Shown here: in pieces, positions 50,981-60,406 of the stretch | Layout: every line of letters starts with the position of its first letter | Numbering within the stretch: the stretch's first letter is position 1 | NCBI GenBank assembly: GCA_003955985.1 | Contig: CP033784.1 | Location: forward strand, 1,860,001-1,924,000 | Length of the DNA stretch: 64,000 bases | From: Corynebacterium jeikeium | Lineage (GTDB): Bacteria > Actinomycetota > Actinomycetes > Mycobacteriales > Mycobacteriaceae | Direction: 5' to 3' | Translations under genes and position numbers: made by a program | The notes under the pieces: model-generated | The model's database searches: none | What the model saw: only the letters and a program-made list of their open reading frames with translations | What the model was told of the DNA's origin: nothing

Positions 50981-52006
50981 ATGAACGCCTCGAATCCTGA
51001 AGCACCAGATCGCAACCTTGCGATGGAGCTCGTCCGAGTTACTGAGTCCGCTGCACTGGCAGCTGGTCAGTGGGTCGGTCGTGGTCAGAAGGAAAAGGGC
51101 GACGGCGCTGCCGTCGATGCCATGCGTCAGCTCATCAACACCGTGGCTATGAACGGTGTCGTTGTTATTGGCGAGGGCGAAAAGGACGAAGCCCCGATGC
51201 TGTTCAACGGCGAAAAGGTCGGCAACGGCCAAGGCCCGGCCGTTGACATCGCGGTTGACCCGATTGACGGCACGACTCTGATGGCAGAGGGCCGCCCGAA
51301 CTCTATCGCTGTTCTTGCTGCTGCAGACCGCGGCTCCATGTACGACCCGTCGGCTGTGTTCTACATGGATAAGATTGCTGTTGGCCCGGAGGCTGCCGGC
51401 AAGATTGACATCGAGGCTCCAGTTGAGCACAACATCAAGGTCGTTGCTAAGGCCAAGGGGCTGCGTCCGGAAGATGTCACTGTTGTCGTGCTGGATCGCC
51501 CGCGCCACGCTGACATGATTCGTGACATCCGCGAAGCTGGCGCCAAGGTTCGACTGATTGGCGATGGTGACGTTGCTGGCGCTGTTGCCGCAGCTCAGAA
51601 CACGAACTCGGTCGATATCATGATGGGCGTCGGCGGCACCCCAGAAGGTGTCATCACCGCATGCGCCATGAAGTGTATGGGCGGCGAAATCCAGGGCAAA
51701 CTGCACCCGCGCGATGAGGCTGAAATTAAGAAGGCTCTCGACGCTGGGCACGATCTTTCTCGTGTTCTGACCACCGATGACCTGGTGGCATCCGACAACT
51801 GCTACTTCGTTGCCACTGGTGTCACCAACGGTGACATGCTGCGCGGTGTCGCTTACCGCGGTAACGGCGCGTGGACCCGCTCGCTGGTTATGCGCTCCAA
51901 GTCAGGCACCATTCGTCGCATCGAGGCTTTCCACTCCCTGGAGAAGCTGCGCAAGTACGCCAGCATCGACTACGGCAAGGGCGAGATGCCTGACATCGAT
52001 CTGTAA
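50981..52006 (+). CDS. glpX: Fructose-1,6-bisphosphatase, class II
   Basis: This 341-residue GlpX-type enzyme hydrolyses fructose 1,6-bisphosphate in gluconeogenesis and is the main FBPase of corynebacteria. Motifs are [20 protein letters not shown] (residues about 52-71), the metal and substrate signature [20 protein letters not shown] (about 88-107) and [20 protein letters not shown] (about 218-237). Length is normal. RBS GGAAGGGCC precedes the ATG. A strong terminator separates it from fumC. Confidence 0.95.
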   Translation: MNASNPEAPDRNLAMELVRVTESAALAAGQWVGRGQKEKGDGAAVDAMRQLINTVAMNGVVVIGEGEKDEAPMLFNGEKVGNGQGPAVDIAVDPIDGTTLMAEGRPNSIAVLAAADRGSMYDPSAVFYMDKIAVGPEAAGKIDIEAPVEHNIKVVAKAKGLRPEDVTVVVLDRPRHADMIRDIREAGAKVRLIGDGDVAGAVAAAQNTNSVDIMMGVGGTPEGVITACAMKCMGGEIQGKLHPRDEAEIKKALDAGHDLSRVLTTDDLVASDNCYFVATGVTNGDMLRGVAYRGNGAWTRSLVMRSKSGTIRRIEAFHSLEKLRKYASIDYGKGEMPDIDL

Positions 52007-52020
52007 GTAACTACCCCTTT

Positions 52021-52049
52021 AGTGGTGCCCTCAGGGCACCACTTTTTTA
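52021..52049 (+). terminator. Terminator after glpX
   Basis: A perfect 10-bp stem AGTGGTGCCC-TCA-GGGCACCACT (52021-52043) is followed by TTTTTT. It lies 15 bp after the glpX stop. Confidence 0.9.
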
Positions 52050-52169
52050 ACAAACTGATTCATACTTGAAGACGAATGCGCTAACGGTTCTGCATCGCAT
52101 GAAAATTGCATGCGCAATGAGGGGCCGTCCTGCGCGCACTCAAGTTCCCCTAACTGAAAGAGGCAACGA

Positions 52170-53570
52170 ATGACAGAGCAGCAGTTCCGCATCGAGCACG
52201 ACACCATGGGCGAGGTTAAGGTTCCGGTTAACGCCCTGTGGCGCGCACAGACTCAGCGTGCAGTTGAGAACTTCCCGATTTCCGGCCGTCCGCTGGAGTC
52301 TGCACAGATTCGCGCTATGGGTCTGCTGAAGGCAGCTTGCGCCATCGTCAACAAGGAGCGCGGCCTGCTGTCTGCTGAGCAGGCAGATGCCATCGTCGCC
52401 GCTGCCAAGGAAATTGCCGAAGGCAAGCACGATGCTGAGTTCCCGATTGACGTCTTCCAGACCGGTTCGGGCACTTCTTCCAACATGAACACCAACGAAG
52501 TCATTGCGTCCATCGCAAAAGCCAACGGCGTTGAGGTTCACCCGAATGACCACGTCAACATGGGTCAGTCTTCCAACGACACCTTCCCGACTGCCACTCA
52601 CGTCGCAGCAACCGAGGCAGCTGTCAAGGACCTCGTCCCGGGACTGAAGGTTCTGCAGGAGTCCCTGGCTAAGAAGGCCAAGGAATGGGAGACCGTTGTT
52701 AAGTCCGGCCGCACTCACCTGATGGACGCTGTCCCGGTGACCCTGGGTCAGGAGTTCTCCGGTTACGCCCGCCAGATTGAGGCTGGCATTGAGCGCATCG
52801 AGGCCACCCTGCCGCGTCTGGGCGAGCTGCCAATCGGTGGTACCGCTGTTGGCACCGGCCTGAACACCCCGGCGGACTTCGGTGCCAAGGTCACCGCTGA
52901 GCTCGTCGAACTGACCGGCATCAAGGAGCTGCGCGAGGCTCAGAACCACTTCGAGGCTCAGGCTAACCGCGATGCCCTGGTCGAATTCTCCGGCGCTATG
53001 CGCACCGTCGCAGTCTCCCTGAACAAGATCGCTAACGACATTCGCTGGATGGGCTCCGGCCCGCTGACCGGCCTTGCTGAGATTCACCTGCCGGATCTGC
53101 AGCCGGGTTCCTCCATCATGCCGGGTAAGGTCAACCCGGTTCTGTGTGAGACTGCCACCCAGGTCGCAGCGCAGGTTCTGGGCAACGACACCGCTGTTGA
53201 GTTTGCTGGCGCTAACGGCGCATTCGAGCTGAACGTCTTCATCCCGGTCATGGCACGTAACGTGCTGGAGTCCGCTAAGCTGCTGGCGAACACCGCACGC
53301 GTCTTCGCCGAGAAGCTGGTGGACGGCATCGAGCCGAACGTTGAGCGTATGAAGACTCTGGCTGAGTCCTCCCCGTCGATTGTGACCCCGCTGAACTCCG
53401 CCATCGGCTACGAGAACGCAGCTAAGGTCGCTAAGACTGCTCTGAAGGAAGGTAAGACCATCCGTCAGACTGTTATCGACATGGGCTTCGTCGACGGCGA
53501 GAAGCTGACCGAGGAAGAGCTGGACAAGCGCCTCGACGTGCTGGCAATGGCCAACACTGATCGTGACTAG
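52170..53570 (+). CDS. fumC: Fumarate hydratase, class II
   Basis: This 466-residue enzyme interconverts fumarate and L-malate in the TCA cycle. It shows the class II signatures [16 protein letters not shown] (residues about 97-112), [20 protein letters not shown] (about 182-201) and the superfamily loop [20 protein letters not shown] (about 313-332). It is a soluble homotetramer in this family. RBS GAAAGAGG precedes the ATG. Codon use is strongly biased, which suggests high expression and also creates long antisense frames. Confidence 0.95.
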   Translation: MTEQQFRIEHDTMGEVKVPVNALWRAQTQRAVENFPISGRPLESAQIRAMGLLKAACAIVNKERGLLSAEQADAIVAAAKEIAEGKHDAEFPIDVFQTGSGTSSNMNTNEVIASIAKANGVEVHPNDHVNMGQSSNDTFPTATHVAATEAAVKDLVPGLKVLQESLAKKAKEWETVVKSGRTHLMDAVPVTLGQEFSGYARQIEAGIERIEATLPRLGELPIGGTAVGTGLNTPADFGAKVTAELVELTGIKELREAQNHFEAQANRDALVEFSGAMRTVAVSLNKIANDIRWMGSGPLTGLAEIHLPDLQPGSSIMPGKVNPVLCETATQVAAQVLGNDTAVEFAGANGAFELNVFIPVMARNVLESAKLLANTARVFAEKLVDGIEPNVERMKTLAESSPSIVTPLNSAIGYENAAKVAKTALKEGKTIRQTVIDMGFVDGEKLTEEELDKRLDVLAMANTDRD

Positions 53571-53610
53571 TTCTTTCTGAACTCGAAGGTGTGAGAGCAC
53601 CTTACGCATA

Positions 53611-53657
53611 AGACCCCGTAGTCTCACTTCGCTGAAAGACTTCGGGGTCTACTATTT
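53611..53657 (+). terminator. Terminator after fumC
   Basis: AGACCCCGTAGTCT (from 53611) pairs with AGACTTCGGGGTCT (to 53650) with one mismatch, followed by ACTATTTTTT. It ends the fumC transcript. Confidence 0.85.
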
Positions 53658-53798
53658 TTTCCTTAACGTCGGACAAGTTTCAGAGAGTGACTAACTATTC
53701 CCACCTATCGCCACACCATCGCATTTCCTCGCCGTTGCGTCGCCGAGTGGTTCTCCCGCCCAGGCGCTGTCACCCGCCTAACACCGGGGCTTCTCCCG

Positions 53799-55094
53799 AT
53801 GTCACCGAAATCCGAATCCGCCAACCTCGCCGACGGCACGACCGTATTCTCCATGCCGGCTGGCCTCAAATGGATTGCACGTCACGACCCGGCCGGTTTC
53901 CTCCCCGGCCAGAGATTCATTGACGAAGTCACCAGCGAACCCTTTCGCCGCATCACGGGGTGGAAGCACACCCACGTTCTCTCCGATACTCCGCTTGACG
54001 ACGGCAGCGCTGGCACGGTTTTAGAGGACACCGTTGACACCAAGGTTCCGGTACCCGGGTTAGATTCGATGTTCGCCTACCGTGCTACGAAGGTTGCTGG
54101 AGACCTTGCGGCCGTCGATAGGCTTTCGGAGTATTTGGGGCATGTGCCGGAGCCGCTGACAGTGGCGATCAGTGGAGCTACGGGGACCATCGGAACGCAG
54201 CTGCGCGCGCTACTGACCACGGCCGGACATGAGGTGATTTCGCTGGTGCGCTCACGTGAACAGACGGGTGTGGACAAGCGATATTGGGATACTGCGGCAC
54301 CCGCAGCTGACTTGCTGGAGGGAGTCGACGCGGTCATCCATCTGGCCGGCGCACCGATTGCGGGGCGCTTCACGGAGGCGCATCTTCGAAAGGTTCGCCA
54401 TTCCCGTGTCGAACCAACGCGAGCTCTGGCAAAGCTCGTTGCATCTACTGACAGCGTGAAGGTCGCGGTTGGAGCGTCGGCGGTGGGGTTCTACGGTGCG
54501 GATCGTGGCCCAGAGGTGCTCACCGAGGACGCTGGCCCTGGCGCGGAGGCGCAGCGTTACGACGGTAGCGCCACCGCGGACAGTCTCTCGGCTATCGTGC
54601 GCGATTGGGAAAATGCATGGGATCCCGCTCGCGATGCAGGCAAGCGGGTCGTAAACGTCCGTACTGGTCTCGTGCTTGCTGGTGGCGGCGGACTCTTGCC
54701 GCTACTAGCGGGCGTTGTGTTCACCGGACTTGGAGGAAGATTGGGGTCGGGCGAGCAGTGGTTCCCGTGGATTGCTTTGGACGACCTGTTGGACATCTAT
54801 CACCGGTCGTTGGCAGATTCCGCACTTGCCGGACCTGTCAATGCGGTGGTGCCACTGGCTTCCGGAGTGAATAATGCGGAGTTCACGAGGGTATTGGGAG
54901 AGGTCTTGCACCGCCCGACGGCGGTTCCGATTCCTTCACTGGGGCCTGCAGTACTGCTGGGCAAACGCGGTGCTGCGGAGTTGGCTCTCGCGAATCAGAG
55001 AGTAGAGGCAGCAGCGCTGCAAAAGGCGGGGCACAGGTTCCGCTTCACTTCGCTTAACGACGCCCTGCGCCACGAGCTATTGAAGGAGACGTAG
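53799..55094 (+). CDS. TIGR01777 family epimerase-like protein with SRPBCC domain
   Basis: The C-terminal 300 residues are an SDR-fold nucleotide-binding protein of the TIGR01777/YfcH type (AISGATGTIGTQLRALLTTA, AVIHLAGAPIAGRFTEAHLR, VGASAVGFYGADRG). The N-terminal 120 residues are part of an SRPBCC ligand-binding domain (GFLPGQRFIDEVTSEPFRRI). The SRPBCC similarity continues upstream of this ATG in the same frame (FPRRCVAEWFSRPGAVTRLT, back to about 53697) but no standard start codon occurs there; the frame opens after TGA at 53688-53690. Either an ATT start or a frameshift with the GTG at 53687 is needed. Confidence 0.8.
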   Translation: MSPKSESANLADGTTVFSMPAGLKWIARHDPAGFLPGQRFIDEVTSEPFRRITGWKHTHVLSDTPLDDGSAGTVLEDTVDTKVPVPGLDSMFAYRATKVAGDLAAVDRLSEYLGHVPEPLTVAISGATGTIGTQLRALLTTAGHEVISLVRSREQTGVDKRYWDTAAPAADLLEGVDAVIHLAGAPIAGRFTEAHLRKVRHSRVEPTRALAKLVASTDSVKVAVGASAVGFYGADRGPEVLTEDAGPGAEAQRYDGSATADSLSAIVRDWENAWDPARDAGKRVVNVRTGLVLAGGGGLLPLLAGVVFTGLGGRLGSGEQWFPWIALDDLLDIYHRSLADSALAGPVNAVVPLASGVNNAEFTRVLGEVLHRPTAVPIPSLGPAVLLGKRGAAELALANQRVEAAALQKAGHRFRFTSLNDALRHELLKET

Positions 55095-55260
55095 CCTTCC
55101 ACCGTGCCTACACAAAACACGAAGGTTGTGTAATTGAATGGCGCGTTGCGACTATCAACAACCCGACCCCTGCGCCTGAGTCCACGGCATCCTGAACAAC
55201 CCAAAGATGCTCTCTGCATAGGTACTCAAACACCTGTTGACTCATCAACTTGCCATCACA

Positions 55261-55293
55261 TTGCACTCGGTGTAACTTTGCACCTCGTGCAAA
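55261..55293 (+). promoter_or_regulatory. Two tandem TetR operators
   Basis: TTGCAC-TCG-GTGTAA (55261-55275) and TTTGCAC-CTC-GTGCAAA (55277-55293) are two dyads of the same type, 17 bp apart. The second is a perfect 7-bp inverted repeat and contains the GTG at 55287. They lie directly at the start of the TetR gene, so autorepression of the tetR-MFS operon is likely. Confidence 0.7.
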
Positions 55294-55982
55294 TTGATGA
55301 GAATACCTATCACAGATTGGACCCGGGCCAACACCCCGAGTGCGGTCTCCGGGAGCTCAAAAGGTTTCAAACACACTGCGCTTTGGCCGATGCCGCGACC
55401 GCCCTTGTATTGGATCGCGGATACGACCAAGTCAACATCGAAGACATCTGTCAGCGGGTCAATATCAGTCGACGCACATTCTTCAATTACTTCGACTCCA
55501 AGGATCAAGCCATCTTCGGCAACGGCATCATGTCATTCGATGCTGACGATGAAGAGGTATTCCTCGCCCAAATTCACCAAGACCCCATCGCGGACATGCT
55601 CGATTTCATCGAGAAAAAGCAGCAATCCCAGCTACTCCGATATAAAGAGCTGGGGGCAACCGAAGAGTTTCACCGTCTGCTCAAGGAGCGTATCCGCGAG
55701 ATTTTGCGCAATGAGCCAAAGCTATCGACGGTTGTCATTTCGAATTTTGGCAACTCAATGCGCCGCGTCCGTTCTGCCTTTGAGCGCTATTTCGAGATGA
55801 ATCCACAGTCGCGCACGCACCCCGAGCTGCCCGTCGGGCACGAGGTAGCACTGTCGGTCGGTTTCGTCCGCGAATGCGTGCTGTACTCATCGGCTCATCG
55901 GGACGAATTCACAACAGATACACCGCTTCACGACGCCGCCGACGTCGTTAAAAATTTCTGGAGGAGGAATAGTGACAGCTAG
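55287..55982 (+). CDS. TetR family repressor of the adjacent MFS efflux gene
   Basis: This TetR protein (about 231 residues from GTG 55287) has the N-terminal HTH (ALADAATALVLDRGYDQVNI, then ICQRVNISRRTFFNYFDSKD) and a variable ligand-binding domain ending LHDAADVVKNFWRR. The frame extends upstream to 55134 but that part crosses the promoter and two operators. Because the GTG lies within the second operator, the true start could also be slightly downstream. The stop overlaps the MFS start by 11 bases, so the two genes are coupled. Confidence 0.75.
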   Translation: MQIDENTYHRLDPGQHPECGLRELKRFQTHCALADAATALVLDRGYDQVNIEDICQRVNISRRTFFNYFDSKDQAIFGNGIMSFDADDEEVFLAQIHQDPIADMLDFIEKKQQSQLLRYKELGATEEFHRLLKERIREILRNEPKLSTVVISNFGNSMRRVRSAFERYFEMNPQSRTHPELPVGHEVALSVGFVRECVLYSSAHRDEFTTDTPLHDAADVVKNFWRRNSDS

Positions 55983-57570
55983 CAACACCACTGCTCAAGA
56001 TCAAACCGACACCACGGTTTCTGACAACAAGTCCCACTTGGGAATCATTTTCTTCGCGCTCATTCTCACTATGCTGATGAGCTCGCTGGGGCAGATGATT
56101 TTCGCCACCGCCCTGCCGACCATCGTCGGCGAGCTCGGCGGAGTTGACCACATGTCGTGGGTTATTTCTGCATTCCTGTTGGCACAGACTGTGGCAATGC
56201 CGATTGTCGGCAAGCTCGGTGACATGATTGGGCGCAAGGGCCTGTTCATGATGGGGATCGCGCTGTTCATGGTCGGTTCCGTCATGGGTGCAATCACCAA
56301 CTCCATGAGCCTGCTCATCGCCGCCCGCGCCTTTCAGGGATTTGCTGGCGGTACATTGATGGTTTCCTCGCAGGCCATCCTGGCCGAGGTTATTCCCGCA
56401 CGCCAGCGCGGTAAGTACATGGGCATCATGGGTGCTGTGTTCGGCCTGAGTTCCGTGCTGGGACCAGTGCTGGGAGGCTGGTTCACCGACGGCCCGGGCT
56501 GGCGCTGGGGCCTGTGGATCAACGTCCCGATGGGCGTGGTTGCACTATCGGCAGCTGCAGCCTTCCTGAAGCTGCCCCGACGCCAGAGTGAAGGAAACTT
56601 CGACTACATCGGCACGATGTTCTTGACTGCCGCTGCCTCGACGCTAATTCTCACCACCACGTGGGGCGGTACACAGTACGACTGGAACTCCGGAGTCATC
56701 ATCTCGCTTATCGTTGCCTCCGTGGTTTCCTGGGTGCTGTTCTTCCTCACCGAGACTCGTGTTTCCAACCCACTGATTCCGACGCACTTGTTTAATAACC
56801 GGAACTTCGTGCTCACGACTGTGTCGGGTCTCATTCTGGGTATCGCGATGTTCGGCACTATGGCCTATATTCCGACCTACCTGCAGATGGTGCACTCAAT
56901 GTCACCGACCGCTGCAGGCTTGATGATGACGCCGATGATGGTCGGCATGCTGCTCACCTCAATTGGCGTTGGCCAGATTATTTCGCGGACTGGTAAGTAT
57001 CGCTTCTACCCCTTCGTCGGCCTGATGATTATGGCTGTCTCCCTCTACTTGCTGTCCACGCTGGAGACCACCACCCCGCTGTGGCAGGTTGGTGTTTACC
57101 TGTTCATCATGGGCTTCGGCCTGGGCACCGGCATGCAGGTTCTGGTTCTCATCGTGCAGAACTCCTTCCCGGTCGCCATGGTCGGTACCGCTACCGCTGC
57201 GAATAACTTCTTCCGCCAGATTGGTGGTGCGGTCGGTTCCTCCATTGTGGGTTCGATTTTCATCCACCGCATGAAGGACCTGGCAGGCGAACGCGTTCCG
57301 GCTGCTGTCGAACAAATCAAGGCCGCATCACCGGAGGCTGCAGCAGAGTTCGCAAAGCAGATGGGCCCGGAGGGCTTTTCCTCTAAGTCGATTGGTTCAC
57401 TGACGCCGCACGTCCTAGATAGCATGCCGGCGCCAATCCACGAAGCGCTGATCTCCAGCTACAACGATGGTTTGACGCCGATCTTCTTGGTACTAATGCC
57501 AGTGATTATTCTGGCAGCAATCATTGTGTTCTTTGTTCGCGAGGATCCGTTGAAGGAAACCGTCGAATAA
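55972..57570 (+). CDS. DHA2-type MFS multidrug efflux protein
   Basis: This 532-residue inner-membrane protein has the 14-helix DHA2 layout: motif C-like QMIFATALPTIVGELGGVDH at the first helix end, the loop GKLGDMIGRKGLFMMGIALF, the antiporter motif VFGLSSVLGPVLGGWFTDG (about residues 163-181) and WRWGLWINVPMGVVAL. It resembles LmrB/EmrB drug:H+ antiporters. GTG 55972 is inside the tetR coding sequence, with GGAGGA 7 bp upstream. Substrate is not known; control by the upstream TetR protein is likely. Confidence 0.88.
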   Translation: MTASNTTAQDQTDTTVSDNKSHLGIIFFALILTMLMSSLGQMIFATALPTIVGELGGVDHMSWVISAFLLAQTVAMPIVGKLGDMIGRKGLFMMGIALFMVGSVMGAITNSMSLLIAARAFQGFAGGTLMVSSQAILAEVIPARQRGKYMGIMGAVFGLSSVLGPVLGGWFTDGPGWRWGLWINVPMGVVALSAAAAFLKLPRRQSEGNFDYIGTMFLTAAASTLILTTTWGGTQYDWNSGVIISLIVASVVSWVLFFLTETRVSNPLIPTHLFNNRNFVLTTVSGLILGIAMFGTMAYIPTYLQMVHSMSPTAAGLMMTPMMVGMLLTSIGVGQIISRTGKYRFYPFVGLMIMAVSLYLLSTLETTTPLWQVGVYLFIMGFGLGTGMQVLVLIVQNSFPVAMVGTATAANNFFRQIGGAVGSSIVGSIFIHRMKDLAGERVPAAVEQIKAASPEAAAEFAKQMGPEGFSSKSIGSLTPHVLDSMPAPIHEALISSYNDGLTPIFLVLMPVIILAAIIVFFVREDPLKETVE

Positions 57571-57578
57571 TTAATTCG

Positions 57579-57596
57579 CGGGAGCCGCGGCTCCCG
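57579..57596. terminator. Self-complementary stem between convergent MFS and GNAT genes
   Basis: CGGGAGCCGCGGCTCCCG is fully self-complementary and lies in the 30-bp gap between convergent genes. It lacks a clear T-run, so termination is only inferred. Confidence 0.5.
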
Positions 57597-57600
57597 GCAG

Positions 57601-58233
57601 CTATGCCCCCACCTGGCCGTCGGCGCGGTCGAGCTTGTCCAGAATCGGACGGTTCGGCTCACCGGCGGCTTCTGCTTCTTCCTGGACGCGCTTCAGTGCG
57701 CGCTCCTCTGGCTTTTCCAGGAGCTTTTCCAAAATAATGACATCGCGCCACTGCCCCGCCATTGGGCCGTAGGTCATCTTTGCCATGTGGTGGTAAATCC
57801 CCACTTCACGGAAGCCGAGCTTTCGATGCAGCTTTAACGATCCCACATTCTCCGGGAAGACCCACGAGTGAATCGACCAGCAGTCGAGCTCCGTGGCATC
57901 GTCGATAAGCTTCTGCAGCAGCGTCGCCGCCAGCCCCATGCCCTGCCCGTCAGGATGGACGTAGATGGAGTCTTCGATGACGCCATTGAAAATCGGGCGC
58001 TTGGATACCGGCGCTGCCGATGCCCAAGCCAGAATCTTGTCCGGGTTTTCTGCGTCGACGGCGACGTAACACAAATCCACTCGTTTGAGTGCGATGAATT
58101 CGTCCCACTCGGGAGCGGAGTGCTCCCAGGACGCGTGCCCCGTATCCAGGCCAATCTCGTAGATCTCTTGGATCTGTGGATAGTCCTCTTCACGCATCAT
58201 TCGAATCGTGAAATCGCGCTTCTTTTCAGCCAT
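57601..58233 (-). CDS. GNAT family N-acetyltransferase (Pat/YncA-like)
   Basis: This 210-residue protein is a GNAT acetyltransferase of the phosphinothricin/methionine-sulphone type: FTIRMMREEDYPQIQEIYEI at the start, VSKRPIFNGVIEDSIYVHPD and the acetyl-CoA loop GQGMGLAATLLQKLI (residues about 103-117), then VGSLKLHRKLGFREVGIYHH. Its acceptor could be an amino-acid analogue or herbicide-like amine. I chose ATG 58233, where homology begins; the extension to 58365 is unlikely. The C-terminal tail after residue 175 is charged. Confidence 0.85.
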   Translation of the reverse strand: MAEKKRDFTIRMMREEDYPQIQEIYEIGLDTGHASWEHSAPEWDEFIALKRVDLCYVAVDAENPDKILAWASAAPVSKRPIFNGVIEDSIYVHPDGQGMGLAATLLQKLIDDATELDCWSIHSWVFPENVGSLKLHRKLGFREVGIYHHMAKMTYGPMAGQWRDVIILEKLLEKPEERALKRVQEEAEAAGEPNRPILDKLDRADGQVGA

Positions 58234-58297
58234 AACTACAAGTGTGGCTAATTTTTCCGCGCACGTCGAACGAAACGGCAAAAATATTGTAAAAAGA

Positions 58298-59050
58298 TTA
58301 CTTTCGCCTGCGCGGTCGCCCGTTTCCGCCGCTGCTTCGACGTCCACCACGACCACTGCGCGCATGCTTTACGACGGTCCCAGCGCGCTGCCGGCGGGCT
58401 TGCTTAGCAAGCGTCTTTTCTCTGGCCGACAACTTCTTCGGCTGCTCGTCAGCCCTCTTGCGCCCCAACTGCGTGCGTGTCGAGCCCTCCCTGCGCCCCT
58501 GGACAATGCCGACGAACTCCTGCCGGAGCTCGTCGTCCTCTACTTTCGGCCACACCAACCAAATAGCTGTCCGGGACAGCGGATCTGTGGCACCTTCCTC
58601 GGCCACCAAGTTCGATGAGGCCACCGCCTTCTTCGATAGCGCCTTCAAAATCGTGCGAGGTCCCACCACGACACCTGCACCAGTGGCCGCAACGGGCAGC
58701 ATCTGTCGCAGCTCATCCGCATCCACGGAGGTCAGCAGCACAGTTTCGTCCGCCAACAGCTCCTCCGGCACGGACTCTGTGAGGGAGAACACGTGCTCTT
58801 TCTCGAAGGCCACGCCCCAGGCTTCGTCGTAAAGCCGGATGCGATGGAGCGACTCGGGCAGCGAGCTTTCGGACTCTAACCGAACCAGCGCCATGTCAGC
58901 GGCGCCGCCGACCAGGTCGGACATCGGATCGTCGGCGGCGTGGGTGTGCAGTGTTGCCGGAATTCGATCCCTAAAGCGGCGAAACCACTTCTCGGGACTG
59001 GTGCCGGTGGCGAACACGATGCGCAGGACGGCGGGTTCAGGAGTCGACAT
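58298..59050 (-). CDS. LysR-type substrate-binding domain protein without HTH
   Basis: This 250-residue protein starts directly with the effector-binding fold of LysR regulators (VLRIVFATGTSPEKWFRRFR, ADMALVRLESE, LYDEAWGVAFEKEHVFSL) and has no DNA-binding HTH in front. Its C-terminal 60 residues are very basic (KLSAREKTLAKQARRQRAGT, then GRGGRRSSGGNGRPRRRK), which might bind nucleic acid. It is divergent from the DUF5997 gene with only 40 bp between starts, an arrangement kept in corynebacteria and mycobacteria. Function is unknown. Confidence 0.75.
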   Translation of the reverse strand: MSTPEPAVLRIVFATGTSPEKWFRRFRDRIPATLHTHAADDPMSDLVGGAADMALVRLESESSLPESLHRIRLYDEAWGVAFEKEHVFSLTESVPEELLADETVLLTSVDADELRQMLPVAATGAGVVVGPRTILKALSKKAVASSNLVAEEGATDPLSRTAIWLVWPKVEDDELRQEFVGIVQGRREGSTRTQLGRKRADEQPKKLSAREKTLAKQARRQRAGTVVKHARSGRGGRRSSGGNGRPRRRK

Positions 59051-59090
59051 ACTCCGCAAGGTTACTCGAATGGGTGCTAGCGTTGAACCC

Positions 59091-59483
59091 ATGAAACCCC
59101 TAACCGCAGCCAAGAAACTTGGCATTTTCCTCCCGGCCACACCCGAGGAATTTCGCACTGGTGAGATTTCGCACGCGCAGTTTGCCGAACTGCAGTCCAA
59201 TCCGCCGGAGTGGCTCGCTGAGCTACGCCGCAACGGACCGCACCCGCGCCCGGAAGTTGCCCGCAAGCTGGGCATCACTATCACGGCGTTGAAGAAGAAC
59301 GACATGGACAAGCCGCTGACAACGGCGGAGATTAAGGATTTGCTCGAGCAGATGCCGGAGTGGCTGGAGGCTGCTCGTGAGTCCATGGCGAAGCAGCGTG
59401 TTGAAACCGCTGAGGCAGAGGCCAAGAAGGACGACGGCCCTGGTCGGGCTGCCGCTGAAGCTGCTCGCAACGCCGAGAAATAG
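59091..59483 (+). CDS. DUF5997 family protein
   Basis: This 130-residue protein matches DUF5997: MKPLTAAKKLGIFLPATPEE and FRTGEISHAQFAELQSNPPE, then WLAELRRNGPHPRPEVARKL. An HTH-like helix pair is suggested by ARKLGITITALKKNDMDKPL. The tail is Ala/Glu-rich. An in-frame ATG at 59070 could also be the start. It is divergent from the LysR-substrate-domain gene, and its function is unknown. Confidence 0.78.
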   Translation: MKPLTAAKKLGIFLPATPEEFRTGEISHAQFAELQSNPPEWLAELRRNGPHPRPEVARKLGITITALKKNDMDKPLTTAEIKDLLEQMPEWLEAARESMAKQRVETAEAEAKKDDGPGRAAAEAARNAEK

Positions 59484-59535
59484 CCGACACAGCTGACACA
59501 CCGACACAGCTGACACCTTCAAGGAGGATTCTCCC

Positions 59536-60309
59536 GTGGCCATCGACTACACCGCACATGCAATCAACCACAAGGACAACGGTACGGTTGTCCTGATTGG
59601 CTCGCTGGGCACCACACAGGAGATGTGGGAGCCCCAGGTAGCTGCTTTGAGCGAAAAGTACCAGGTCATCACGCCAGATGTCCGCGGCCATGGCGATTCC
59701 CCTATCCCCGAGGGTGAGTGGGACATGAGCCACTTGGCCGCCGACATCATCGAGGTCCTCGATGAGGAGGATATTGACCGCGCACATTTTGTGGGACTAT
59801 CTCTCGGCGGCGCTATCGCCCAAACCATCGCATTAGAACACGCCGATCGCGTGGTCAGCCTGACACTGTCGTCGACGGCGCCGAAATTCGGCACACCCGA
59901 GGCCTGGCAGGAAAAGGCCCAGCTCGTGCGCGACAAGGGCACGGTCGCACTCGCCGACACTGTCGTCCGCAACTGGTTTACCGACGAGTGCTTCGACACT
60001 ACCCCTGAGCTCGCCGCCCGCTTCCGCGACATGATCGCAGATTGCCCCGATGACGGCTACATCGGCGCCTGCGGAGCACTCTCTCGCTTCGACACCCGCG
60101 AGCGCCTCGCCGAGATCACCGCTCCGACGCTGGTCATCGCCGGCAAGCAGGACACCTCTACGTCTCTCGACGTCGTCACTTCGCTTCACGACGGCATCGC
60201 GGGCTCGACCATGGTCGTCATTTCGCCGGCCAAGCACCTGCTCAACCAGGAAACCCCGGAGTACTACAACTCGGCCCTGCTGGCGCACATTGATGGGATT
60301 GCCGACTAG
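59536..60309 (+). CDS. Alpha/beta hydrolase (3-oxoadipate enol-lactonase-like)
   Basis: This 257-residue protein has the alpha/beta hydrolase fold: TVVLIGSLGTTQEMWEPQVA, the PDVRGHGDSP segment, the nucleophile elbow GLSLGG (residues about 91-96), an Asp in IAGKQDTSTS and the catalytic His in SPAKHLLNQE (the usual H at the C-terminus). The pattern fits PcaD-type enol-lactonases, but no other beta-ketoadipate genes are close, so the substrate is open. GTG start at 59536 follows AAGGAGG. A long terminator follows. Confidence 0.82.
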   Translation: MAIDYTAHAINHKDNGTVVLIGSLGTTQEMWEPQVAALSEKYQVITPDVRGHGDSPIPEGEWDMSHLAADIIEVLDEEDIDRAHFVGLSLGGAIAQTIALEHADRVVSLTLSSTAPKFGTPEAWQEKAQLVRDKGTVALADTVVRNWFTDECFDTTPELAARFRDMIADCPDDGYIGACGALSRFDTRERLAEITAPTLVIAGKQDTSTSLDVVTSLHDGIAGSTMVVISPAKHLLNQETPEYYNSALLAHIDGIAD

Positions 60310-60340
60310 CGCCTAATCGCAGCAATAAAAAATAAAAATA

Positions 60341-60397
60341 ACGCGACCTGCTCGCTGTCCATTCCACAGGGACGGCGCACAGGTCGCGTCATTTTTT
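60341..60397 (+). terminator. Terminator after the hydrolase gene
   Basis: ACGCGACCTG (60341-60350) pairs with CAGGTCGCGT (60380-60389); an inner GCTGTCC/GGGACGGC partial stem adds to it, and CATTTTTT follows. Confidence 0.85.
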
Positions 60398-60406
60398 CGA
60401 GTGCAA

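Noticed and set aside
52140..53627. 495-codon antisense frame over fumC
   Set aside because: Strong codon bias of fumC opens the opposite strand; there is no RBS or family similarity.
55134..55286. N-terminal extension of the TetR protein
   Set aside because: This part spans the promoter and two operators and is not similar to TetR proteins.
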